64,000 nt of DNA from NCBI GenBank assembly GCA_022496205.1, contig WTXD01000033.1, positions 124,001 through 188,000 on the forward strand, in the 5' to 3' direction. Every line of letters starts with the position of its first letter. The stretch's first letter is position 1. Made by a program: the position numbers and the translations under genes. The stretch is from Gloeopeniophorella convolvens (taxonomy: Eukaryota; Basidiomycota; Agaricomycetes; Russulales). This document shows, in pieces, positions 32,887 through 43,500 of this stretch. The notes beneath the pieces were generated by a model, which saw only the letters and a list, made by a program, of their open reading frames with translations, was not told where the DNA came from and searched no databases.

Positions 32887-33461
32887 ATGTCGCTCCCGCA
32901 CTCTGACTATGACCAACGTAGTGTCTGCGTAAGCCCACCCCCGTTCTTCAACAACATCACCTTGGGCAGGCACCGCCATACAACAGGCGTCCACTTCGCC
33001 GGCGCCCTCGTACGTTCTTCTCCTACCTCCCTCACCTTATCCCACCCACTCCGTTCACGCAGTTTTCGCTCGGCCTTGGACCCTCCTCTACGCTGCAATG
33101 CTCTCCGCGCACGCCCATCCGCCGCACGGTAAGCCGGACTATCCCGTGCCCATGCACGCCAGCTTCACCGACTGGGTGCTGCCGCCGTGCGCGCTGCTCG
33201 GCATGCTCGTCACGAACCTGATCGACAAGGACCGTGCGCGGCTTATCCTCTTTTCCGGGTTCGCATTGATGGCGGGCGGGCTCGTGGGTAGCATCGTGCG
33301 TCGCTTCGCTATATCGCCCTCTTGTTTGTACTATTCGCTGACGCCGTCGCCCACAGGCACTGCCTGTGCTCAAATATGCCATACGCAGCTACCGGCGGTA
33401 CGATGGCTATTCGAACGTCGCAGCGGACGTCTCGCTCATGCTCCCCGCCGCCGTGCTCTGA
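32887..33461 (+). CDS. Divergent Vps68/TMEM50 (UPF0220)-like membrane protein
   Basis: Start chosen at 32887 (MSLPHSDYDQRSVCVSPPPF). Exon 1 ends in GVHFAGAL before GTACGT; exon 2 gives LSAHAHPPHG; exon 3 gives MHASFTDWVLPPCALLGMLV, TNLIDKDRARL and FSGFALMAGGLVGSIV; the last exon gives ALPVLKYAIRSYRRYDGYSN and ends DVSLMLPAAVL, stop at 33459-33461. The order matches Vps68/TMEM50 proteins: 'HFAGALFA', 'LSAHAHPP', 'TLGM...NLIDK', 'FALMAGG' and the terminal 'vLW'. Vps68 acts in endosomal sorting in yeast. The segment after the first intron departs from the family (the usual 'LGWW' helix is not intact) and the usual Trp after the final Leu is missing, so this may be a diverged duplicate or early pseudogene. 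Confidence 0.6.
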
Positions 33462-34479
33462 TCACGACGCAATTGCGCGTCCCGTGCTATAGAATGGGTC
33501 CTCCGCACCCCGTTTGTAATAACTGGGCTGGTTCTTGGATACAGCATCCGGTCCCTCCTGCGAGAGCCCACCACGGCGTCCAAAGGCGCGCACGGGTCCC
33601 ATCTATCATCGTCTCTATGTCAAGCTGCGAACCTCGTGATGAATGCGCCCATGTCCCGCCTCGCAAAACGCAGCCGTCAGTGCAGCTAGCGACATCTTCG
33701 TCGCCCTTGGCGCTCTCTCTTGTTTGTGTGCTCCTCGAGAGACTCACCCGGGGGTAAATGGCGATTTCCTTTGGCTCCATCGTTGTATCTTTGGTACGTG
33801 TACAGTCTCTCTCCTGATCGCATCGTCGCTGATCGTGACCTATAAATCAAGACGGTGCGTTGCGCCATTTGGACGTGCTTGCGCGATCGTCAGCGCGGCA
33901 TAGGGAAGGTGTGGGGCGAAAGCTATAGGCCAGATTGTGGAAGATGTAGTCTCACCTTTCTCCCCGATGAAGGGGCGGTCGAGACATGGCGGCCCCAGTC
34001 ACATGTTTTGGAGTTTGTCGATCATTGAACATCGTTGCTATTTCTTCGTGAATGTTGTCTAGGAGGGATCAGGGGAAACTAAGGTTAGGGTTCGAGCGTG
34101 GTCAACACTGGCTTGCGTTGAGCGCCGTTTATTCGAGCGTTTCTTTCTCCAATATTGTGTGTTCAGGTCTGTGCCTCGATTCGAAAGTGCGGAATTAGAC
34201 AACATCTCCTCGCCGTGAGCGACGCCCTCGCTGTGACTCCCCGTTTCCCCTCCAGCGTTCGCCAACAGCCCCGTCTCGCCTTGAGGCTTCGCTCGTCGTC
34301 AGAGCATCACCGCTGTGCCCGCACATACACCACTTCACCTGATCCATCGCAACTCGCCACGGCCACTCAGCAGTATCAACACCGCCAGCAGCTCTCGCGC
34401 CTCGCCATTCTTCCGCCTTTTCCAGCTCCAGCAGCAGATCCTTCTCTTTCCCCCGGCCTCCCAACTGCGATCCACCACG
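33462..34479. other. Intergenic
   Basis: About 1 kb with short frames on both strands; no family resemblance, no repeat recognised. From about 34155 the sequence grades into the Pro/Ser-rich 5' part of the decayed gene copy A. Confidence 0.35.
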
Positions 34480-36130
34480 GCTCTCCCCCGTCGGCCCTCC
34501 AGATTTTCATGCAGGGCTCCTTCTGCTATTCCATATTCCTGGCCGCAGTCCGCACACCACGCCAACACCAGCATCGCCCGAGCCACCGCCGGCATCCTCT
34601 CCTCCGCCGGGCACGCCGATGACCCCATCCGGACCGCTCACTCCTAGGCCTCCCTCTTCCCCTTCCAACAGCACAACTGCCGCCAGCCTAGCATAATCAC
34701 TGGCGGCCCCTCCCTCCCAGTTGTCCCCACTACGACATGGCCACAGCCTCTCCTTCGCCGCGTCGCCCTCTACTCCGTCGTGCCCGTACTTTAGCTTCAA
34801 CACACGGTGTCCAATCCGTTCGACCCCGGCGCGACACTCGGCTCGCACTGCATCCACGAGTGCAACCCTCGCTCGGACTCCGGCGTGCCCACCGACCAAT
34901 CGCTCGCAACCCCTGCGATGCCCGCCCGCCCGGACTTTGTGCGCAGATCCAGTCTAGACACCCCGAGGAGGCCGAGGAAGAAGAAGAGGAGCAGCAGTAG
35001 GCGGATGGCAGGCACGAGCTGGAGGGCGCCGCCGCGGGGGAGGAAGACCACGTACTCGCAGAGGCATCGCACATCGCGACGGTCGATATAGACGATATGG
35101 AGCTCGACGCAGACGCAAACGCAAACGCAGAGGCGGACGTCGAGGTCGACAGCATCACGACCGCCACGCAGAGCCGGCTGGACTCGTGCTACATGTCGTG
35201 CCTTCCCGCTGTGCTCCGTCGGCGGGCGGCCGCGTGGCATCAAGTCTGAAGAGGACGACGCGGTCGGCGAGTGGACCAGGCCCGCTCGGAAGACCTGCGC
35301 ACGGAGATGACTGAGGAGAAGGTACGTAACCCCCGCCGGGTTGCTGTCACGCGCCGCGCGCATGCTGACGGCGTGATCCCCTACCCGCCCTTGCTCCATC
35401 CCACCCACCCAAGATCCCTGCACCCCTCTCCGCACCAGGAGAGTATCAGCGGCGCAAGCCGCCTCTCAAGCTCGTTTACTCTGGGCGCGTTCCCCTCACC
35501 CCAGCCGCAACAATTCCAGCAACAGCAGTCCGGCGGCGAGGCCTGCGGCCCGTCGCTCGGCTGCCCGCTCAACGTCGGCATGCCCGCGTTCAGGCCCGGC
35601 GACACGTTCACGCTCACGCTCCCGCCGAGCGCGCCGATGTTGACGTTCCCGCTACCCACGCCCGCACCTGCGCCCGCGGAATCCGGGTCCGAGCCCGCCC
35701 GCGCACAGCAGGGCCGCATGAAGCACCAGCGGCGCGGGTCGCGCGAGGATGATGACAGTGCGAGCGCAAGCGAGGGCTCAGCGCAAAGAATCTTGCGAGC
35801 CAGTACAATGCCGCGCGGTTCGTGTTACCGACGGACACGACACAGAGCCCACCCAGTAACCAGCTCATGGGCGGGTTCGCCGGCATGGTCTCTGCGTTGC
35901 AGGTTCGTGCTCTGGTCCCGGCACCTTCTCCGCAGTTTGCTGATGACTCTGCAGGACAAGACGAACAATATCATTGATCTGCATGAGGACATGGTGCCGC
36001 GGAAGCCCTTGCGACACGTTCGTACACGAGCGAGGCCTTCACCAAGCTGCTCTGTCACATACAGGCCGCAGTGGGTACATGCCTTCAAAAACGCGCCATG
36101 GGCTTGCTGATGTGCTATTTCCAGATCGAC
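34480..36130 (+). pseudogene. Decayed acidic/Pro-rich gene, copy A (unknown family)
   Basis: The coding signal jumps between frames. Recognisable pieces are LAEASHIATV followed by an Asp/Ala acidic run (about 35050-35150), SEDLRTEMTEE before a GT donor (about 35285-35320), then ESISGASRLSSSFTLGAFPS, GPSLGCPLNVGM, FRPGDTFTLTLPPSAPM and EGSAQRILRAST (35430-35810), and DKTNNIIDLHEDM with SYTSEAFTKLL (about 35955-36060). The same pieces in the same order appear at 60502-62280, with about half the residues shared, so this is an old duplication. No domain is recognised; the composition suggests a disordered acidic regulatory protein. Several frame breaks indicate it is no longer a working gene. It runs straight into a dynein fragment. 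Confidence 0.5.
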
Positions 36131-37117
36131 AGTCTCACCCTGGAGGGCTACATAAATCAGACAACTGGGTCGCCGAACTCGACAAGAAGATCAAAGGCAT
36201 CCTCATGCAGCGGCCGAAACATGTTGTCCAGGTCTGGTGTGCCGAGTTCGACCGCTCCGCAAACGACGGTGACATACGACGGGACCCGCCCGAGCAAGCG
36301 GGTCGGCGATAAGCAGCGCGGGGAGAAGGTGAGTGCTCGCGGCCGCAATCAAGCGCGAAGACGGTATTCCTGATGTACGTAGGGTGCAGTTCCTGGAGGG
36401 TGACATGACGCTCAAGCCGATCGTGCACGAGATCCGGACACAGAACCAGGTCATCTCTCTCGATCCGCCAATCAAGTATGGGCGCCGGACGCGGATCCAG
36501 CAGTTGCACGATTGGCGTGTTGGGTGGCTTCTTGATGGTTCAGACGCATGTGGTGACAGTCCGTTCCCAGACGTGATTTGCCTCCCACGGCGGATTCAGA
36601 GCCCAGTACGAAATTGGGCTGCAAATGCAGGGTACCTGTGCGTTGGAAACGCTGTACACGCCGTTGGTACGTGGCTTGCTGTGGGCCGTGTTCCGACGCC
36701 GCTGACCTTTCCTTAGCTTACACAATTCTCTGACGACACGCCGCAACGGCCGTTCGCGCTTATTGAGGCCAAGGTACAGTGGCTCAAGGACTACGCCAGC
36801 AAATGGCTGCGGTTCCAATCGCTCTGGAACCCCAAGACAGAATATGTTTTCAACCGCCTCGGCGACTCGCTCGCGCACTGGCAGCGGCCGCTCACCGAGA
36901 TTAAGCGCGCGCGCGACGTTCGACGCGACTGACAGGCAGAAGGCACTTGGCGTGTTCGTTGTCGACCACGAGCATGTGGAGGCACGCATGAACGCCAAAT
37001 ACGGTGCGTAGCAATACGACATCCTCTCGTGCTTCGGCGTCAAGCTCGGAGACACGACGGAGGAGACACATGCGGCGATCCTCAAGGCATGCAACGACAT
37101 TGATCACCACTCAATGG
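36130..37117 (+). pseudogene. DYN1: Cytoplasmic dynein heavy-chain tail fragment (DHC N-terminal region 1)
   Basis: Pieces of the dynein heavy-chain tail are readable in order: NWVAELDKKIKGILMQRPKH with VVQVWCAEFDR (36160-36255); VQFLEGDMTLKPIVHEIRTQ, then NQVISLDPPIKYGRRT (36385-36500); QQLHDW; in a shifted frame QYEIGLQMQGTCALETLY (about 36606-36660); FALIEAKVQ (about 36755); SLWNPKTEYVFNRLGDSLAH; and DILSCFGVKLGDT with HAAILKACNDIDHHS (37015-37110). At least one frameshift separates these blocks, and a TAG near 37008 replaces the Trp of the family motif after 'YGA'. The motor AAA+ domains are absent. It is therefore a truncated duplicate, not the housekeeping gene. It sits directly behind decayed gene copy A. 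Confidence 0.75.
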
Positions 37118-38051
37118 AGGGCCTTGTCAGCGGTACCCGGCGCGGCTTTGGCTCTCGGAACTCATGTCCTGCACGCTTTTATTTCCCTGCATCCGTTCTC
37201 ACTGTCTATGCTCTCTCTTTCCTGCCTGCACACTCTCTGGCACCAGCGACGATGTATATTATCTGGGTTCCCGGTAATGACATGGCATTTTGCATCGTCT
37301 ATGAGATCGGTCGTCATGCTCGCCCTGGAGACGCGAGGGCACTGAAGTTGAATACCAGCCACGAGTGTCCAAACTTCAGAAGCGTAGCTCTAATGAGAAT
37401 TCCTGAGGTAAGTAGGGGTCGAGCCCCGTAGACGATGATGGTAAATAATGGTGCCGTGCTGGCAAAGCCGAGTCTAGTACGCTATCTGCAGAACGGCAGG
37501 TGCGTCGAGAGAAGATCACGAGTGTGCAGCTGGACTACATGAAATGACACTCGACTGTGGTACAAATCAGGCTGTAACATTCGGGGAATGCTAGATGACT
37601 CGCACATAGACAATCCCCAATGACCGCGGATGAGGACACGCCGTAGTCCTATGTAGTCGCCCTGAGCTCCATCATGGTCGTCCGTTGTCCGTCCCCGTGT
37701 CCTTGAGCACTTGTGTGAGCGGCCTGACCTGGTGAGCGGGCTGGGAAGCTTGGGTGGTAGGTAGCGATACAGAGATTCAGTCGCTTCCCGGTATCTGAGA
37801 TAGTGTATAAGGTCCGAGTTGTATTCATGAGAAGCGCTACTTAGTGTATGCAGAGCTGCAGTACAACGGTGATGAGAGGACAGCAGGACTCGGAAGCGTC
37901 GACGCAGAATGACGTAATGCTGATGTAGGTCGACGTGCAGAGTCCGGGCGCGGATGATTGGACTGGAGGCTCTGGGTTCGATTCCGAGGCCCGCAGACTG
38001 ACATGATTCACATCGTAGCCTCGCGCTTGCCACTGCCTGCCGTCGCCGTCA
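37118..38051. other. Intergenic
   Basis: About 930 bases after the dynein fragment. A minus-strand frame of 183 codons is present but its composition is not protein-like. A perfect tRNA B-box-like string (GGTTCGATTCC, 37975-37985) is not accompanied by a foldable tRNA. Nothing else seen. Confidence 0.4.
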
Positions 38052-39183
38052 TCACTGGCAACAGCCACGTGCCACGGACGCAGGCCAAGTAACAATCACT
38101 GCTTCACAAAATCTCCGCAACAAGGGGTGAGAGTCGTGCGCCCTGGACGCGAGCGCGCGCACTGCTGCCGCGAGGTCGTACATGTAGTCCTGCCCCCGCC
38201 GTTAGCCCCGTGCTTGCGCCCGCGCCCCTGAGGTCCGCGACGCACCATGTTGCGCCCCGACAGCCCCGCGGTGATCCCTATCGTGCGCGTGAGCGCGTCG
38301 AGCGGCTCCGCGTCGACTGTGTGCTGTTCGAGTCGTCAGACATCAGCGTGCCGCCGGTAAACACGGGGCGGGAAGGTGCGCGACGCAACTGAAGGACGGG
38401 TTGTCGCTGCGTCTGACATAGCGCTCGGCACGCGGGACTGCGACGTGCTCTATGCCATCCAGGGTGTGCGCGTAGACGTCGACGCGCTCGAGCGTGTAGC
38501 CGTCCTGCGCGCGCGCGCCGGCTCGGGGCAGGCGCTGCGCACCTTTTCGCAGTAGTCTGCCACCGCTGCCGTCAGCCAGAGGCACACAGAATAGAGGGCG
38601 CGCGGCGCACCGAGCTCGTCGCACACCGCGCGCGCGTGCGCCGGGTCGATCGTGAATACCACGCCTGTCCCCCACCACCACCGTTAAGCACCACCAACAC
38701 CCGCGGCAACCGGCGCGCGCACGCACCCCAGACAACGCCCTCGTGCGGGAACGCGTCAGCCGCCGAGAACGCAGCCCAGTCTTCCTGGTGCACGGGCGTG
38801 ACGACGCGCCCCGGGCGCTGCACCGCCCATCGCGTCACGTTGCGGCGTCGCATCGCGGAAGGGAGGAAGGTGGGCGCACCTCTGGCGTGCCGCGGTGGTC
38901 GTGTGACTTTTGCGCGAAGCGGCGCACGTAGCCCTTGAGGAAGCCCGGAGCTGCGCGCGCTCGGAAGTCAGCACGCGATGCAGAGGGGTGGGCATGGGGC
39001 GTACTTTCATGGATGACGTCTGGCGGGGGCTTGGTGTGCGCGTCGGCTCTCAGCTCGGGCTGTGGGGCGGAATGAGGCGGCGGGACGCGCGCGGGAGATG
39101 AGCGAGCCGTAGCCAAAGACGATGTACGGCGCTGGCGTGGGTGCGGCGTCGTCGTGCGGCGGCGCGGTGGCAGTGGCGGTCAT
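38052..39183 (-). CDS. ChaC-type glutathione-specific gamma-glutamylcyclotransferase
   Basis: Start at 39181-39183; the N-terminus reaches YIVFGYGSLI, the substrate-binding motif of the family. Following blocks are KPPPDVIHE, GFLKGYVRRFAQKSHDHRGT, GRVVTPVHQEDWAAFS, DAFPHEGVVWG, FTIDPAHARAVCDEL, DGYTLERVDVYAHTLDGIEH, AERYVRRSDNPSF, LDALTRTIGITAGLSGRNM and DYMYDLAAAVRAL, with stop at 38052-38054. These fall on at least six exons and match fungal ChaC proteins, which cleave glutathione to 5-oxoproline and Cys-Gly in the cytosol. The region joining YGSLI to KPPP is odd: the only frame-keeping junction I can see would remove about 27 bases, too short for an intron, so a small deletion or non-standard splice is possible. 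The catalytic Glu usually lies in the later part; I could not place it with certainty. Confidence 0.75.
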
Positions 39184-39429
39184 GGTATTCCGGTGCGAGT
39201 GCGATCTAGTACGATCCTACCTGAGTCTACTTGTGCTGCACGAGCACTTTGTCCTTGGTCATGACTTTGGGTTCTCTTGGAAGGGATATGCGGCCCTTAG
39301 GGATAGTAGAGCCCCTGGGCACTCTGCATCTCCTCACAAGGCCAGTTGTACTTGTACGCTCGAGTCATGATCCAAAGAGCGGCACGCGGCGGTCTCGTGC
39401 AGCCAGGCTTGCGTGATCTCTCTCACCAC

Positions 39430-39984
39430 ACATGACCCCACTGGCACGCCCCCGCATCCAAAACACACACTGCGTGCATAGCAAACTTATTCTCACGAAA
39501 AAAGGCTTCGAAAAGCTGGATATTTGTTTAACTTACTTGTTATTATTTAATCTCGAAAAACGAGGATTAGTGAAGTTGACATTCTCTACAAGCTTTTTGA
39601 TAAGGGGTAAAGTCTGTGCCTGAAGTTAAAGTTTTCTACCAGATTCCTGAGCCATAAACATCCGGTAAGACATTTCTCGGAAATCTAAACAAAACACTCA
39701 TTCTGGGTGTCAAAGCGTGAAGAATATGGATGATTGTTTGACTTTATTGCCAACTATGTTTGCATGGGGAAGTCGTGAGAGAAGGTTAACTTTATTAGGA
39801 AACTTTCTTCCCCTTTAAGAGTGCTTAGAGAGTCATTAAGTTTCTGATAACCACTTTTCCGGACGACAAAAAGCGAAAACAAGTTTAACATATATCTCGC
39901 TTATTCAAACCTTTTTCCTTCAGGATAAGTCTGCTGTGCACGCAGTGACATCATAAGTATATATCAACGATAGACACCGAGGTG
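39430..39984. other. AT-rich island of unknown origin
   Basis: About 550 bases with markedly higher A+T than everything around, including runs such as TTATTATTTAATC and TTAACTTTATTAGG. No reading frame longer than about 63 codons and no recognised protein. It abuts the copia insertion (target duplication at 39985). Possible sources include a mitochondrial insertion, a heavily mutated old transposon, or an unrelated transferred segment; I could not match it to mitochondrial rRNA or tRNA. Confidence 0.5.
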
Positions 39985-39989
39985 AGTCT

Positions 39990-40493
39990 TGTAGAAATAA
40001 ATAGCCCGGGTATCGGGTGGTTCTCGAAAGCGCGCGAAGCGATTCTGTACGAAACGGAAGCGCCGCTCAGTATACTCACGCGCTGGTAAGGCGAGAACTA
40101 TATGTTTATTCACCTGTACGAAACGGAAGCGCCGCTGAGGCAGTTAAGTACAGGTTTGGCAATCAAACTAACTAAAGTATGCTCACCTCAGTATACTCGC
40201 GCGCTGGTAAGGCGAGAACTGAGGTGGCTGGTGCTCGAACAGTCGGTTATCAACAGGCTCAGCCACTGCTGTACAGTACCAAAATTCAAGCCACCCGGAA
40301 GCAAATGTGCAAGCCCTTGCGGGCATAGACAACGCGCACGACTTAGCGCGAAACGAGTCGCCGGGGCCTGGCCCGGGCCACCGGCACAGAAAGTACGAAG
40401 GTAAAAGGACTCGCGCGCGTTTGTCCGCACGCGCGCGCATAGAATATGAAGCGTATAGTAAATGAATAAGGACATACGAGATTTATTCCAACA
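39990..40493 (-). repeat. copia 3' LTR (relative to element transcription)
   Basis: 504 bp starting TGTAGAAATA and ending TTCCAACA on the plus strand. It contains internal direct repeats: CTGTACGAAACGGAAGCGCC occurs twice, and a CAGTATACTC...GGCGAGAAC block occurs twice, suggesting a duplication inside the LTR. Confidence 0.95.
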
Positions 40494-40505
40494 CTCCCCC
40501 TCAAA
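40494..40505 (-). other. copia polypurine tract
   Basis: On the minus strand TTTGAGGGGGAG lies immediately before the TGTTGGAATA start of the 3' LTR, the classic plus-strand primer of copia elements. It overlaps the end of the coding region. Confidence 0.85.
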
Positions 40506-43500
40506 CCGCGCGGAGTCCGAGCTCCTGCGCGAAGTGCTTGACCTTCGGCGAAGGCAAGGCTTTTGTGAGCGCGTCGGCGACCATGTCGGCAGTGGGGCAG
40601 TAGACCAGCTTGACCTTGCCCTCCTCGACGACCCAGCAGATGAAGTGGAAGCGGATGTCGATGTGCTTCGTCCGTGCGTGGTACTGGCCGTCGCGAGTCA
40701 GGGCGATGGCGGATTGGTTGTCGGAGAAGAGGGTGGTAGCTGCATCAAAGGGGCCGAAGAGTTCTGCGATAAGGCTGCGAAGCCAGAGCGCCTCCTTGGT
40801 GCCGTGCGTCGCCGCGACGTATTCGCTCTCAGTGGTGGACAGCGAGATGATCTCCTGCCGCTTAGATGACCACGAGACGGCGCCGCCGTCGATCAAGAAT
40901 GCATAGCCCGAGATCGCGCGGCGATCCTTGGCCATGCTCCCGTCAGCGTCCGCGAAGCCCGTCAATGACCGCTTGGTCTCGCCGTACGAGAGCCACAGGT
41001 CGCGCGTACCCTTGAGGTATCTGAAGATGCGTTTTACGGCATTCCAGTGTGCCGGACCTGGGTTCGACGAGAAGCGCGCCACGGTCGAGACCGCGAACGC
41101 AATGTCTGGACGCGTAGCGAGCGCCGCCCAGTTCAGCGCGCCGACGGCCTCGCGATAGGGCACGTCGCGCATGGCAGCAAACTCGGAAGCGTCGGCGGGG
41201 GCGAGTTCAATGGTAAGGCGGGCTTGGACGTCCATGGGCGTGGACACGGGTTTGAGCTCATCAAAGTGGAAGCGGCGGAGGATGGAGTCGATGTAGGCGC
41301 GTTGGGATAAATGAATGGTGCCACCGGCGCGGTCGCGTTTGATCTCGATCCCGAGGAGCCAGTGGAGCTCGCCCAGATCTGTGACTTCGACGTACTGCCG
41401 GAGCCCCGCTTTGAGATCTTCGATAAGCTTTAGTGAGCTCGCTGCGATCGTGCAGTCATCGACGTGCACCACGACGATCGTCAGCTCGCCGCGCGGCCCC
41501 TTCACCATCCTGTAGAACACTGCCTGATCTGAGGCGGAGGCCTTGAAGCCCAGCTTCTCAAAGATCCAGCGCAGTTTCTGGTACCACCGGCGTCCAGACT
41601 GACGCAGCCCGTAGAGGGTTTTGATGAGGCGCAGAACGCGCGCGCCGGCGTCGCTTGGCTTGTAGCCCGGAGGATGCTGCATGTACAGCACCTCGTCGTC
41701 GTTCAGCTCGCCGTTGAGGTACGCACCCTTGATGTCGATCTGGTGAATCTCCAGTTTGAGACGGTTCGACAGGGCGATTACCGCGCGCGAGGACGCGAGT
41801 TTTGCGACGGGCGCGTAGGTGTCGTCGTAGTCCACGCCGTCGATCTGGCTGAAGCCTTTGGCGACGAGGTGCGCCTTGTAGCGTACGACGTTTCCGGCGG
41901 CGTCCTTCTTGGCCTTGAAGACCCACTTGGAGCCGATGATGTTCGCGCCCGGCGGCGCGTGCTCCAGACGCCAGGTGCCCTGCTTCTTGAGGTTGGTGAG
42001 CTCCTCGAGAATGGCGCCCTCCCAGAGGTTCCAGTCCGGGCGGCGCTTCGTCTCCACGAGCGTGCGCGGTTCGAGTGCCTCGGCGTCAGCGGTCTCGGCG
42101 GCGAACGTGTGCTCCATACCGTCCCAATCCTCCCTGAGGACCGGTAAGCCTTCCTCCACTGCCCATGCTCCCCCTGCCTCCTCCTCATCCCCATCTCCAA
42201 ACCCTCCAGGTAGTTGGATACCGCGAGCGATGCGCTCGGAGCGGCGTAAAGTCGAGACACCGGCACTGGATTGCAGGTCGCGCACGATGCGTGATGGCTT
42301 GCGAATCCGCGCGGGTCGTTCTGGTATCGCCGCGGGTTCGGCGGTCGTTGGGGGCGGGGCAGCGCTTTCGCGCGCGTCGGGAAGTGGTGCGTCCTGAGGC
42401 GCGTGTTCGGGCGCTCGTTCAGGCGTCGTGGGAGCGTCGGCGGTTGACGCGGGTGACGTGGGGGTTGCCTCGTGAGAAGCCGAGGGCGCGGGCGCTTGCT
42501 CAGCGGTCTGCTCGCTCGCACCAACACGCAGGTACGTGGTTTGCTGCTCCCCCTCGAGCGGAGCCGCGGAGCTGAAATAGACGTTGCGCTCGACAGATAC
42601 ACCGCCGCCTGGCACGAAGACACGGTGCGCGTGCGCCGTTATATCGAATCCGAGCCAGCGCGCCTCGCGCGCTCGGGGCGCCAGCTTGCCCCCAGATGCG
42701 TCGTGCACCCACACCTTGCAGCCCCACGCCCGCAGCCTTGACAGGTCGGGCTTGCTGCCGAACAGCGCCTCCCATGGCGTCATCCCTCTCAGCGCGCGTG
42801 TCGACGTGCGGTTCTTCAACCACGTCGCGTGCCGTATCGCTTCACCCCAGAACGACGCGGGCATGCCAGTGCTATGCAACATGGCCCGGACCTTCTCCAG
42901 GAGCGTCCGATTGAGGCGCTCCGCAACGCCGTTCAGTTGAGGCGTGTCATGTGTGGTAAGTCGGCGTGCAGTTCCAGCGGCTGCGAGATGCTGATTGAAC
43001 TCATCACTGAGGTATTCTCCGCCGCGGTCTGAGCGCAAGACCTTGATTGCCGCGCAGTGGCCTTGGGTTTTTGCCCAGGCCTCGAAGGACTTGTACGCCG
43101 TGAACGCCTCCGACTTGCGCCGGAGCAGGTATATGATGGAGAATCGGGTGGCGTCGTCGGTGAAGGATATGAGGTATGATCGACCGTTTATCGTTTGGTT
43201 TGGTGCGGGACCCCACAAGTCGGTGTGGATCTCGTCACCGAAATGCTGCGCTCGTGGGCTGATGCGGACTTTAGGGACGGAATTCTCGGTCGCGCGAGCA
43301 AAGATGCACGCGTCGCAGTCCGAGACGGTGGACGTAGGGTCGACAGCAATGCCCTTGATGTGCCCCTGGGTGACGAGCTTGCGCGCAGCCTCGGGCGCGA
43401 TGTGCCCCATCCGCCGGTGCAGCTCCATGATCGACACAACCTCGACAGCGTGCACGATGTCTGGCGGGTCGCGCGTGACTTTGTACAGCCCGCGCCCGGT

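Noticed and set aside
37975..37985. Perfect tRNA B-box-like string GGTTCGATTCC
   Set aside because: The surrounding bases do not form an acceptor stem or D arm and no A box lies at the right distance. A tRNA-derived SINE remains possible but unsupported.
37482..38033. A 183-codon minus-strand frame upstream of ChaC
   Set aside because: Composition is not protein-like, no splice support, and it overlaps the end of the ChaC gene region.
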